A stretch of 64,000 bases of DNA, taken from positions 59,431 to 123,430 of the forward strand of contig CAJTGD010000016.1 of the NCBI GenBank assembly GCA_910575475.1. Reading direction: 5' to 3'. Source of the stretch: Lachnospiraceae bacterium. GTDB taxonomy: Bacteria > Bacillota > Clostridia > Lachnospirales > Lachnospiraceae. The notes under the pieces were generated by a model. That model saw only the letters and a list, made by a program, of their open reading frames with translations. It ran no database searches and had not been told where the DNA came from. A program made the position numbers and the translations under genes. Within the stretch, counting starts at the first letter, position 1; each line of letters begins with the position of its first letter. This document shows positions 43,941-52,800 of the stretch, piece by piece.

Positions 43941-43975
43941 AAAAGGGACAAACTACAAGCTCTGTAATTGTCCCT
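43941..43975 (-). terminator. Partial terminator after rplS
   Basis: GGGACAA and TTGTCCC pair with an inner TACA/TGTA, then TTTTC on the minus strand. It lies 13 bases past rplS, so it could lower transcription into lepB and rbgA. Confidence 0.65.
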
Positions 43976-43987
43976 CACTCTTCCTTA

Positions 43988-44335
43988 CTATTTTACTAAC
44001 TCTTTTACCTTTGCTCTCTTGCCGACACGGCCGCGCAGGTAGTTCAGCTTTGCTCTTCTTACCTTACCTCTGCGGATCACTTCCACCTTCTCAACATGAG
44101 GAGAATGAAGCGGCCAGGTCTTCTCTACGCCGACACCGTTGGAATTCTTTCTCACTGTAAATGTCTCTCTAACACCGCCGCCCTGTCTCTTGAGCACGGT
44201 TCCTTCGAATACCTGGATCCTTTCGCGGTTTCCTTCCTTGATCTTCGCGTATACCTTTACCGTATCGCCGACGTGAAACTCGGGAGCATTCTCTTTTAAC
44301 TGCTCAGCTTCAATATTTTTGATAATATCGTTCAT
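43988..44335 (-). CDS. rplS: 50S ribosomal protein L19
   Basis: 115 residues, the usual length. Motifs [29 protein letters not shown] and the basic C-terminal [13 protein letters not shown] are diagnostic. L19 lies at the 30S-50S interface. CAGGAGG precedes the ATG. A 223-base gap from trmD holds a possible promoter and leader. Confidence 0.97.
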   Translation of the reverse strand: MNDIIKNIEAEQLKENAPEFHVGDTVKVYAKIKEGNRERIQVFEGTVLKRQGGGVRETFTVRKNSNGVGVEKTWPLHSPHVEKVEVIRRGKVRRAKLNYLRGRVGKRAKVKELVK

Positions 44336-44476
44336 TGTGTGACCTCCTGTTTATTTGACGTTCTTAACACTCCTTTTGGGAAAATTCTCTTTTGATCTCT
44401 ATCTCCCTGTGCCAGAGGACCATCGCTCTTCTTTTCACAACTATTGTATGTTATCACATTTTTTCGCAACTTGCAA
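44336..44476 (-). promoter_or_regulatory. Possible promoter and leader of rplS
   Basis: Minus-strand -35 TTGCAA (44471-44476), 17-base spacer, -10 TAACAT (44448-44453). This leaves about 100 untranslated bases before rplS. An L19 leader element is known in Firmicutes at this place, but I cannot fold or match it here. Confidence 0.35.
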
Positions 44477-44558
44477 GCATTTCCGTCACATTTTTCCAAT
44501 CGCTTTTACATGATCGTAACGATTCATGGCCTGTCCTACCGTTCATAGCAACACAGTA

Positions 44559-45311
44559 TTACATTTCTTCAATCCAGGCTTTTTCCTGTTCTGTCAATGC
44601 ACAGCGCTCCAGCAGGTCGGGCCTGCGTTCCTTTGTGCGGAGGATGGACTGCTCCCGCTTCCATTTCAGGATATTGGCGTGATGTCCGGATAAAAGCACC
44701 TCCGGCACCCGCTTTCCATGCCACACCTCCGGCCGGGAATACTGGGGATGCTCCAGCAGATTGTCCTGGAACGATTCCGATTCCGCAGACACATCGTTGT
44801 GGAGCACTCCCGGCACCAGACGGGAGATCGTATCTACCATGACCATGGCCGGGAGCTCCCCGCCGGTCAGCACATAATCCCCGATGGACACCTGGTCGGT
44901 CACGATCTCTTCCAGCACACGCTCGTCGATCCCTTCATAGTGCCCGCAGAGAAAAATCAGGTCCTTTTCCTTTGCCAGCTCCTCTGCCATATTCTGATTG
45001 AAAACCGCTCCCTGTGGAGAAAGGTACACCACTCGTGGTTTTTTCTCCTGCTCCCCGCACTCCTGCCGCCGCGTCCGGATCTCCGCCGCCGCTGCTTCGT
45101 ATGCCAGATACACCGGCTCCGCCTGCATCAGCATTCCGGCTCCGCCTCCGTAAGGGTAATCATCCACGCTCTGATGCTTATTAAACGCATAGTCCCGGAT
45201 GTTGACGGTCCGGATGGATAACAGCCCCCGTCCGGCAGCCCGCCCGATGATGCTGGTATTCAGCCCCTGAGATACCATGTCCGGAAATAATGTCAGTATA
45301 TAAAAATTCAT
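44559..45311 (-). CDS. trmD: tRNA (guanine(37)-N1)-methyltransferase
   Basis: 250 residues. The SPOUT knot is seen in LSPQGAVFNQ, LCGHYEGIDERV and GDYVLTGGELPAM, with YGGGAGMLM upstream and a helical C-terminal domain. It methylates G37 next to the anticodon. Its ATG overlaps the rimM stop (ATGA). GGAAGGG lies within rimM. Confidence 0.97.
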   Translation of the reverse strand: MNFYILTLFPDMVSQGLNTSIIGRAAGRGLLSIRTVNIRDYAFNKHQSVDDYPYGGGAGMLMQAEPVYLAYEAAAAEIRTRRQECGEQEKKPRVVYLSPQGAVFNQNMAEELAKEKDLIFLCGHYEGIDERVLEEIVTDQVSIGDYVLTGGELPAMVMVDTISRLVPGVLHNDVSAESESFQDNLLEHPQYSRPEVWHGKRVPEVLLSGHHANILKWKREQSILRTKERRPDLLERCALTEQEKAWIEEM

Positions 45312-45814
45312 TCTTTCAGCCCTTCCAGTAAATGTACCCGCATGCTGCCCGCTTCCACATCTACATCCAGGATACAGTCCCGGATCGCGGGGATGAGTAC
45401 CTCCCCTGATGTTTCAAACTGCACGACATAGACCTCATTGGCCCCGGTCTCGATCACATCCTTGAGGATTCCTTTCTCCCCGTCGTCCGTCACCACATCC
45501 ATGCCCAGCAGGTCGGCAATATAGTACTCATCCTTCTCCAGCTTTACGGCATCCTTCCGGGCTACAAGAAGCTGCCGGCCCTTATATTTTTCCACCTCGT
45601 TAATATCATCGATCCCCCGGAACCTTACAATGACAAACTGCTTGGAAAACCGGACGCTCTGGATCTCCAGAGAAACCTGTTCCTTTTCCGAGGCCAGTAT
45701 CACTTCTTTCAGCTTCCGGAAACGCTGCGGATCGCTGGTGGTCGGAAATACCTTGACCTCACCGCGGATCCCGTGTGTGGAGGTAATGACCCCCACTTGA
45801 AAAAACTGCTCCAT
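45308..45814 (-). CDS. rimM: Ribosome maturation factor RimM
   Basis: 168 residues. The N-terminal domain has VGVITSTHGIRGEVKVFP, the second a PRC-barrel with YYIADLLGMDVVTDDGEKG. It helps 16S rRNA processing and 30S head assembly with S19. The frame is open to 45997, but ATG 45814 with CAGGAG is clearly the start. It follows khpA with a small hairpin between. Confidence 0.96.
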   Translation of the reverse strand: MEQFFQVGVITSTHGIRGEVKVFPTTSDPQRFRKLKEVILASEKEQVSLEIQSVRFSKQFVIVRFRGIDDINEVEKYKGRQLLVARKDAVKLEKDEYYIADLLGMDVVTDDGEKGILKDVIETGANEVYVVQFETSGEVLIPAIRDCILDVDVEAGSMRVHLLEGLKE

Positions 45815-45832
45815 GCTACACTCCTGTTTTGT

Positions 45833-45860
45833 AAAAACCCTGCCAAAACGACAGGGTTTT
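45833..45860 (-). terminator. Hairpin with T-run in the khpA-rimM gap
   Basis: AAAACCCTG and CAGGGTTTT pair, followed by a T. It lies inside the operon, so partial termination or processing is likely. Confidence 0.5.
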
Positions 45861-45869
45861 ACTGCACTC

Positions 45870-46100
45870 CTATTGGATAATGTCCACAACCACTCGTTTG
45901 TCATCCCTGGCCGCAGCCGCCTTGACAACGGAACGGATCGCCTTGGCAATCCGTCCCTGCTTGCCGATGACCTTTCCCATGTCACCGTCCGCAACACGGA
46001 CCTCCAGGACAGTTGTCCTGCCGTCCTGTCTTTCCGTAACGGTAACGCCGTCCGGGTTGTCCACCAATGCTTTGATGATTACTTCTACTAATTCTTTCAT
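45870..46100 (-). CDS. khpA: KH-domain RNA-binding protein (KhpA/YlqC)
   Basis: 76 residues of one KH domain with the loop GKVIGKQGRIAKAIRSVV. In Gram-positives KhpA partners with KhpB and binds RNA, affecting cell length and division. GGAGGT precedes the ATG. The place between rpsP and rimM is the conserved one. Confidence 0.95.
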   Translation of the reverse strand: MKELVEVIIKALVDNPDGVTVTERQDGRTTVLEVRVADGDMGKVIGKQGRIAKAIRSVVKAAAARDDKRVVVDIIQ

Positions 46101-46153
46101 GCACGCGTACCTCCGCGGATCAGATTCTTTGTCTCTGTTCAGTACAGATTCGA

Positions 46154-46399
46154 TTATTTTTCAATTCCTGCCAGCTTGAACAGCTTGCCTACAACCTCTG
46201 TCGGCTGCGCGCCGCTGTTCAGCCACTTCTTAGCCGCATCTTCATTTACTTTGAACAGGCTCGGCTCCTGGTTCGGATCGTAGGTTCCGATCTCCTCGAT
46301 GAACTTGCCGTCTCTCGGGGATCTGGAATCCGCTACAACGATTCTATAGAAAGGAGCCTTCTTCTTTCCCATTCTCTTTAACCTGATCTTTACTGCCAT
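46154..46399 (-). CDS. rpsP: 30S ribosomal protein S16
   Basis: 81 residues: [20 protein letters not shown] at the start is diagnostic, then GTYDP and [11 protein letters not shown]. The longer upstream frame is not used; GAGGTG precedes ATG 46399. S16 binds 16S rRNA early in 30S assembly. Confidence 0.97.
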   Translation of the reverse strand: MAVKIRLKRMGKKKAPFYRIVVADSRSPRDGKFIEEIGTYDPNQEPSLFKVNEDAAKKWLNSGAQPTEVVGKLFKLAGIEK

Positions 46400-46491
46400 T
46401 GTCTTGCACCTCATTCTTTCTTGTTTTTATTTTTGTTTGTCATATTCTTTTTCGATCCGCCGGTCAATCTGACTGCCGGATCATTTATGTG

Positions 46492-47850
46492 TTAAAAAGG
46501 AAGCCGAAACCTGCCTTTTTTACCACCGCCCATAAGTCCCGGAAGCTTCTTCATCATCTTCCGGGTTTCGTTGAACTGCTTCACCATGCGGTTCACCTCT
46601 GAGATATCCACTCCGGCGCCCTTTGCAATCCGATGCTTTCTCGGAAGATTGATGAGATCCGGATTGCGCCGTTCCTCCGGCGTCATGGAATAGATCATGG
46701 CCTCCATCCGGGCCATCCGCTTCTCATTCTCCTCGGAATCCAGGTCCGGCATTTTCGACCTGCCGCCCATGGCTCCTCCCAGCCCCGGCATCATGCTCAT
46801 GACACCGGAAAGTCCGCCCATCTTCTTCATCTGGTTCATGCTTTCCAAATAGTCCTCATAATCAAACTGGGCTTTCTTCATCTTTTCCGTCATCTTCCGG
46901 GCCTTTTCCTCGTCCAGCTCTGCCCCCGCCTTTTCGATCAGCGTCAGGACATCGCCCATGCCCAGGATCCGGGATGCCATCCGATCCGGATAAAACTGCT
47001 CCAGGTCGGAAAGCTTTTCGCCCATACCCACATAGAGGATCGGCCGGCCGGTCACGGCCTTGATGGACAGTGCGGCGCCCCCTCGAGTATCGCCGTCCAG
47101 CTTGGTGACGATCACGCCGTCAATCCCGATCTTTTCATGGAAGCTTTTTGCTACGTTGACCGCATCCTGCCCGGTCATGGCGTCTACCACCAGGATGGTC
47201 TGATGTACGGTGACTGCTTCCTTGATCTCCTGAAGCTCCGCCATCATGTCTTCATCGATATGGAGCCGTCCGGCCGTATCCAGAATGATGATGTTGTTGC
47301 CGTTCTTTGCTCCATGCTCCAGCGCCGCCTTCGCGATATCCGCAGGCTTTACCTTGTCGCCCATGGAAAAGACTTCCACGCCCTGCTTCTCTCCGTTGAT
47401 CTGCAGCTGCTTGATGGCGGCGGGCCTGTATACATCGCATGCCACCAGAAGCGGCTTTTTGCCCTTCAGCTTGAACTTGCCCGCGAGCTTTGCCGTGGTG
47501 GTCGTCTTACCTGCACCCTGGAGGCCTGCCATCATGATCACGGTCGCGGCACTCCCCGGCTGCAGCCGAATCTCGGTAGTCTCCGAGCCCATCAGGGACA
47601 CCAGTTCTTCATTCACAATCTTGATGACCATCTGGCCCGGATTCAGCCCGTTCATCACGTCCTGTCCGATGGCCCTCTCCTGGACATCCTTGACGAATCC
47701 CTTGACCACCTTGAAGTTGACATCCGCCTCCAGAAGCGCCATCTTGACTTCCTTTAAGGCCGCCTTTACATCCTCCTCGGTGAGCCGTCCCTTGCTGCGG
47801 AGATTTTTAAATACGTTTTGAAGTTTTTCCGTTAAGCTGTCAAATGCCAT
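46492..47850 (-). CDS. ffh: Signal recognition particle protein Ffh
   Basis: 452 residues: an N-terminal helical domain, the GTPase G domain with GLQGAGKTTT, DTAGR and TKLDGDTRGGAAL, and a Met-rich M domain (about 300-452) with the SRP RNA-binding segment. The protein binds signal sequences and 4.5S RNA at the ribosome. AGAGGAG precedes the ATG. It follows ylxM. Confidence 0.97.
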   Translation of the reverse strand: MAFDSLTEKLQNVFKNLRSKGRLTEEDVKAALKEVKMALLEADVNFKVVKGFVKDVQERAIGQDVMNGLNPGQMVIKIVNEELVSLMGSETTEIRLQPGSAATVIMMAGLQGAGKTTTTAKLAGKFKLKGKKPLLVACDVYRPAAIKQLQINGEKQGVEVFSMGDKVKPADIAKAALEHGAKNGNNIIILDTAGRLHIDEDMMAELQEIKEAVTVHQTILVVDAMTGQDAVNVAKSFHEKIGIDGVIVTKLDGDTRGGAALSIKAVTGRPILYVGMGEKLSDLEQFYPDRMASRILGMGDVLTLIEKAGAELDEEKARKMTEKMKKAQFDYEDYLESMNQMKKMGGLSGVMSMMPGLGGAMGGRSKMPDLDSEENEKRMARMEAMIYSMTPEERRNPDLINLPRKHRIAKGAGVDISEVNRMVKQFNETRKMMKKLPGLMGGGKKGRFRLPF

Positions 47851-47996
47851 TGTCCAACTCCTCTGTCATCCTGTCGGATGAACATTTCTATACATGATCA
47901 GTCACTGAAATCTTCTGTGTTCCTGCGGTTTCCAGGTTATTGTACGGATCGCGCGGTACATGCAGTATCCTTTTTCCAGACAGGCATGCGGCAATC

Positions 47997-48347
47997 CTAC
48001 AGCACTTCCAGGATCGAATCGGAAAGCTCCCGGAACTGCCGCCGCAGTTCTCCCTGATTCTCCATCGTCAGTTCGGCGGTATCCAGAAGCGTCTCCATCT
48101 CACGGACCTTCTCCTTGATGGAGAGGAACCGTCTGACCAGATGCAGCCTGGCCTCATATCCTTCCAAAGCCTTCTGACACCGCTTCACCAGGTCATGAAC
48201 CCCCTGCCTGCTGATCCCTTCCGCTTCCGCGATCTCGCTTAAGGAAAGATCCTCCAGGATAAACTGCTCATAAATCTCCTTCTGGTGGTCGTTGAGAAGC
48301 TCTCCATAAAAATCATACAGCAGTGCCTGTTGTAAAATCTCATCCAT
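47997..48347 (-). CDS. ylxM: YlxM (UPF0122) putative SRP-associated helix-turn-helix protein
   Basis: 116 residues. The start DFYGELLNDHQKEIYEQFILEDLSLSEIAE and the sigma-region-4-like helix-turn-helix EGISRQGVHDLVKRCQKAL are typical. Homologues modulate the SRP pathway next to ffh. It is the first gene of the long operon; its promoter overlaps the glyA terminator. Confidence 0.94.
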   Translation of the reverse strand: MDEILQQALLYDFYGELLNDHQKEIYEQFILEDLSLSEIAEAEGISRQGVHDLVKRCQKALEGYEARLHLVRRFLSIKEKVREMETLLDTAELTMENQGELRRQFRELSDSILEVL

Positions 48348-48364
48348 TGCTTATCACCTTTGCT

Positions 48365-48393
48365 ATCTTAACCGAAAAAAAATGTGTTGTCAA
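48365..48393 (-). promoter_or_regulatory. Predicted promoter of the ylxM-ffh operon
   Basis: Minus-strand -35 TTGACA (48388-48393), 17-base spacer, -10 TAAGAT (48365-48370). The -35 is part of the 3' arm of the glyA terminator. Confidence 0.75.
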
Positions 48394-48417
48394 GTCTTTT
48401 CTCTTGACAACACAAAA
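48376..48417 (-). terminator. Terminator after glyA
   Basis: TGTGTTGTCAAG and CTTGACAACACA form a perfect 12-bp stem with an 8-base loop, followed by eight T on the minus strand. A second small palindrome GTCTGTTT-C-AAACAGAC (48433-48449) lies nearer the gene. Confidence 0.85.
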
Positions 48418-48461
48418 ATAATTCCAACTATGCGGTCTGTTTCAAACAGACATCACCTTTT

Positions 48462-49697
48462 CTAACACAGCGGATACTTTGCAGTCAGCTCCGCCACCAT
48501 GGCTTTCGCCTTCTCCACATTTTCCTCGTTCTCGATCACAAGGGAAATGATCTCCGCGATCTTTTCCATATCCTTTTCCACCATGCCGCGGGTCGTCACG
48601 GCCGGAGTCCCCAGCCTCACGCCGCTGGTCACGAAATGAGAACGGGGATCGTTGGGAATGGCATTCTTGTTTGCCGTTACATGGGCATCATCCAGACGCT
48701 TCTCCAGTTCTTTTCCGCTGAGATCCTTTTCCGTCAGGTCCACCAGCATCAGATGGTTGTCCGTATCCCCGGATACAATCTTGATGCCCCGTGCCTGCAG
48801 TCCGCGGCAGAGCGCCTTCGCGTTTTTGACCACCTGTTCCATATAGGCCTTGTATTCCGGCTGCAGCGCCTCCTGGAAGCAGACTGCCTTGGCCGCGATC
48901 ACATGCATCAGCGGACCGCCCTGTGTTCCCGGGAACACGGCCTTATTGAAGTTGAATTTTTTGTTCATCTCCTCGCTGCTCAGGATCATGCCGCCCCTTG
49001 GCCCCCGAAGGGTCTTGTGGGTCGTGGTGGTGGTCACATGGGCATAGGGGATCGGGCTTGGATGCAGCCCTGTGGCAACCAGGCCGGCGATATGGGCAAT
49101 ATCCACCATCAGGTAAGCGCCCACTTCATCCGCGATCTCGCGGAACCTTTTGAAGTCAATGGTTCTGGCATATGCGCTGGCCCCCGCCACGATCAGCTTC
49201 GGACGGCACTCCTTCGCGATCTTTAATACGTTGTCGTAGTCGATCACGCCGTTATCATTTACACCGTAAAAGGTCACGTCAAAATATTTTCCGGACAGGT
49301 TCACCGGAGAGCCGTGGGTCAGGTGTCCGCCGTGATCCAGGTTCATTCCCATGATCTTGTCTCCCGGTTCTAACATGGCGAACATGGCCGCCATATTCGC
49401 CTGGGCTCCGGAATGGGGCTGCACGTTGACATATTCACAGCCGAACAGCTTCTTTGCCCGCTCCCTGGCGATATCCTCTACCACATCCACGCACTGGCAT
49501 CCGCCGTAATATCTCTTCCCCGGATAGCCTTCCGCATATTTGTTGGTCAGGGGGCTTCCCATCGCCGCCATCACAGCCTGGCTCACCCAGTTCTCAGACG
49601 CGATCAGCTCGATATGAGAATTCTGACGGTCCATCTCCGCCCGGATGGCATCCGCGATCTCACCGTCTGTTTTCCTGATCTCTTCAAAATCGTACAT
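48462..49697 (-). CDS. glyA: Serine hydroxymethyltransferase
   Basis: 411 residues of fold-type I PLP enzymes. [11 protein letters not shown] and [13 protein letters not shown] open the protein; the PLP lysine lies in [14 protein letters not shown]. The enzyme interconverts serine and glycine, loading tetrahydrofolate with a one-carbon unit. TGGAGGA lies before ATG 49697, so the longer frame is unused. It has its own promoter and terminator. Confidence 0.97.
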   Translation of the reverse strand: MYDFEEIRKTDGEIADAIRAEMDRQNSHIELIASENWVSQAVMAAMGSPLTNKYAEGYPGKRYYGGCQCVDVVEDIARERAKKLFGCEYVNVQPHSGAQANMAAMFAMLEPGDKIMGMNLDHGGHLTHGSPVNLSGKYFDVTFYGVNDNGVIDYDNVLKIAKECRPKLIVAGASAYARTIDFKRFREIADEVGAYLMVDIAHIAGLVATGLHPSPIPYAHVTTTTTHKTLRGPRGGMILSSEEMNKKFNFNKAVFPGTQGGPLMHVIAAKAVCFQEALQPEYKAYMEQVVKNAKALCRGLQARGIKIVSGDTDNHLMLVDLTEKDLSGKELEKRLDDAHVTANKNAIPNDPRSHFVTSGVRLGTPAVTTRGMVEKDMEKIAEIISLVIENEENVEKAKAMVAELTAKYPLC

Positions 49698-49779
49698 TCT
49701 CGTTTCCTCCACATCTCTCGAATTAGAATCCATATGCAAACATACACTGCATTCCAAAAAATATTGTTGCAGCATTCAC

Positions 49780-49808
49780 ATCATATCATTTTACTATCCT
49801 GTTTACAA
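49780..49808 (-). promoter_or_regulatory. Predicted promoter of glyA
   Basis: Minus-strand -35 TTGTAA (49803-49808), 17-base spacer, -10 TATGAT (49780-49785), 82 bases before the ATG. I saw no glycine riboswitch. Confidence 0.65.
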
Positions 49809-49846
49809 GCCTAAGTTTTTTGTGCAATATCCGGATTCGAGCTTTT

Positions 49847-52800
49847 TTATGCCAGGTCAAACAACGACAGCTGGTTGCTCTGGGGCAGGTCTCCGAAGAG
49901 CCCCAGATCCGACATCAGGTCGATCACGGTCACGCTGACCTTGGTCCGCTCCCGGAAGTCATCCAGAGACAGAAATGCTCCGTCCTTGGCCGCCAGCTCC
50001 ACCGCTTCCGCCGCTTTTTCCCCCATGCCTTCGATGCTGGCGAAGGAGGGCATCAGCTTCCCGTCCACGATCTGGAACTGCTTCGCCCTGGCCCGGTACA
50101 GGTCGATGGGCGTAAAATCCAGCCCCCGGGCATACATTTCCTGCACAAGGCGCATGTCCTTCAAGGTATCCTGCTCCTTGTTGGTCAGCGTATCCGACCG
50201 TTTTTTATAATCCTTGATGTAGTAGTTCAGCTTCTCCTTCCCCTGGCACATCAGCTCATAGGAAAAGGCATCCGCCCGGATGCTGAAATACGCCCCGTAA
50301 TAGGCCAGCGGATAATTGATCTTGCAGTACGCGATCCGGTACGCCATCATCACATAGGCGGCCGCATGGGCTTTCGGGAACATGTACTTGATCTTTTTGC
50401 AGGACCCGATATACCAGTCCGGCACATCCTTTTCCTTCATGGCCGCGATCCATTCGTCTTTGAGCCCCTTCCCCTTCCGGACGCTTTCCATGATGGTAAA
50501 GGACAGCGCGCTGTCCACGCCCTGGTTGATCAGGTAGATCATGATATCGTCACGGGTACAGATAGCCGTAGAAATGGTGGCCGTACCGGAACGGATCAGA
50601 TCCTGGGCATTTCCCAGCCATACGTCGGTTCCGTGGGACAATCCCGCCAGCCGGATCAGGTCCGACAGAGACTGAGGATTGGCCTCGATGACCATGCTCA
50701 TGGCAAAATCGGTTCCAAATTCCGGGATCCCTAAGCACCCCAGCTTGCATCCTTCGATGTCCTCCGGCTTGATCCCCAGGGCCTGGGTGCCGTGGAACAG
50801 GGATAAGACCTCCTGGTCATCCAGAGGGATCTGGGTGGCCACAAAGGGGTGCTCCTCATTGTATTCATTTTCCAGGGATTCCGAGGTGATGTATTCCTCC
50901 AGCATCTTGATCATGGTAGGATCATCGTGTCCCAGGATGTCCAGCTTCAGCAGGTTGTGGTCAATGGAATGGTAGTCAAAATGTGTGGTCACGATGTCTG
51001 TGGTCACATCATTTGCCGGATGCTGCACCGGGGTAAATTCATTGATATTATGTCCGTGGGGCAGCACCACGATCCCGCCCGGATGCTGGCCCGTGCTTCT
51101 GCGCACTCCGGTGCAGCCCTGGCTGATCCGCTCAATCTCACATTTCCGCTTCCGCTGGTTCTTCTCCTCATAATACCGGCGCACATATCCGTAGGCCGTC
51201 TTGTCCGCCAGCGTGCCGATAGTCCCGGCCTTGAAGGTATAGCCTTCCCCGAACAGCACCTCTGTGTACTTGTGGGCCTTGGACTGGTAGTCCCCGGAGA
51301 AATTCAGGTCGATATCCGGCTCCTTATCCCCCTTGAAGCCCAGGAACGTCTCGAACGGAATGTCATATCCGTCCTTGACAAGCTTTTCCCCGCAGTCCGG
51401 GCAGATCTTATCCGGCATATCAAATCCGCAGCAGCCGGAATAGGCCTTCACTTCCTCCGACTCAAACTCGCTGTAATGGCATTTTTTACAATAATAGTGA
51501 GGGCTTAAGGGATTTACCTCCGTGATTCCCGCCATGGTGGCTACAAAGGAGGAGCCTACCGATCCCCGGGAGCCCACCAGGTAGCCGTCCGCAACGGATT
51601 TCCACACCAGCTTCTGGGCAATGATATACATCACCGCGTAGCCGTTGGAAATGATGGAATTCAATTCTCTTTCCAGCCGGGAGGACACCTGCACCGGCAG
51701 ATCGTCCCCGTAGACCTCGTGGGCCTTTTTGTAGCAGATATCCCGCAGCTTCTGGTCCGAATCCTGGATGACCGGCGGGCACTTGTTGGGGTTCACCGGC
51801 GCGATCTTCTCCACCATGGCCGCGATCTTGTTGGAATTTTCCACCACCACCTCATAGGCCTTCGCGGAACCCAGATATTCAAATTCCCCCAGCATTTCCT
51901 CGGTTGTCCGCAGATACAGCGGTGCCTGGTTGTCCGCGTCGCTGAACCCCTTTCCGGCCATGATGATCCGGCGGTACACCTCGTCCTCCGGATCCAGGAA
52001 ATGCACGTCGCAGGTGGCCACAACCGGCTTTTTGAACTGGTCTCCCAGCTCCAGGATCTGACGGTTTAAATTTTTCAGATCCTCCTCGGTCTGAATGTCC
52101 GGCAGCTTTTCGCTCTCCAGCATGAAATGGTTGTTCCCCAGGGGCTGGATCTCATAATAATCATAAAAATCCGCCAGCTTCGCGATGGTCTCCTGGGATT
52201 TTTGATTCAGGATCGCCTGAAACAGTTCTCCGGCCTCGCAGGCGCTTCCGATGATCAGCCCTTCCCTGTGCTGGTTCAGCAGGCTTTTCGGAATCCTGGG
52301 CCGACGGGCAAAATATTTCAGGTTGGAGGCGGAGATCAGCTGGTACAGGTTATAACGGCCGATGTCATTTTTCACCAGGATGATAATATGGTAGGTGGGG
52401 AGCTTGCGGATTGCGTCCTCGTTGGTATTTCCAAACTGGTTGATGCCTTTCAGGGTGGTAATGTCTCTGTCTTTGAGCATCTGCACGAACTTTACAAAAA
52501 TCTCTGCCGTGGCTCCCGCGTCGTCCACCGCCCGGTGATGATTTTCCAGGGAAATGTTCAGCGCTTTTGCCACCACGTTCAGCTTATATTTTGATAAAGT
52601 GGGCAGCAGTACCCGGGCCAGGGCCACGGTATCCACGGAGATAAAATGGGGCTCAATGTCCTGATACCTGCAGTTCTGCTCGATAAATCCCACGTCAAAG
52701 CCCGCGTTGTGGGCCACCAGCACCGCGTCCCCCACAAATTCCAGAAATTGGGGCAGAATGGTCTCAATGTCCGGATATTCCATGACCATCTCATCCGTGA

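Noticed and set aside
49820..50734. Plus-strand frame opposite the polC 3' end
   Set aside because: Shadow frame with no start signal; polC reading is beyond doubt.
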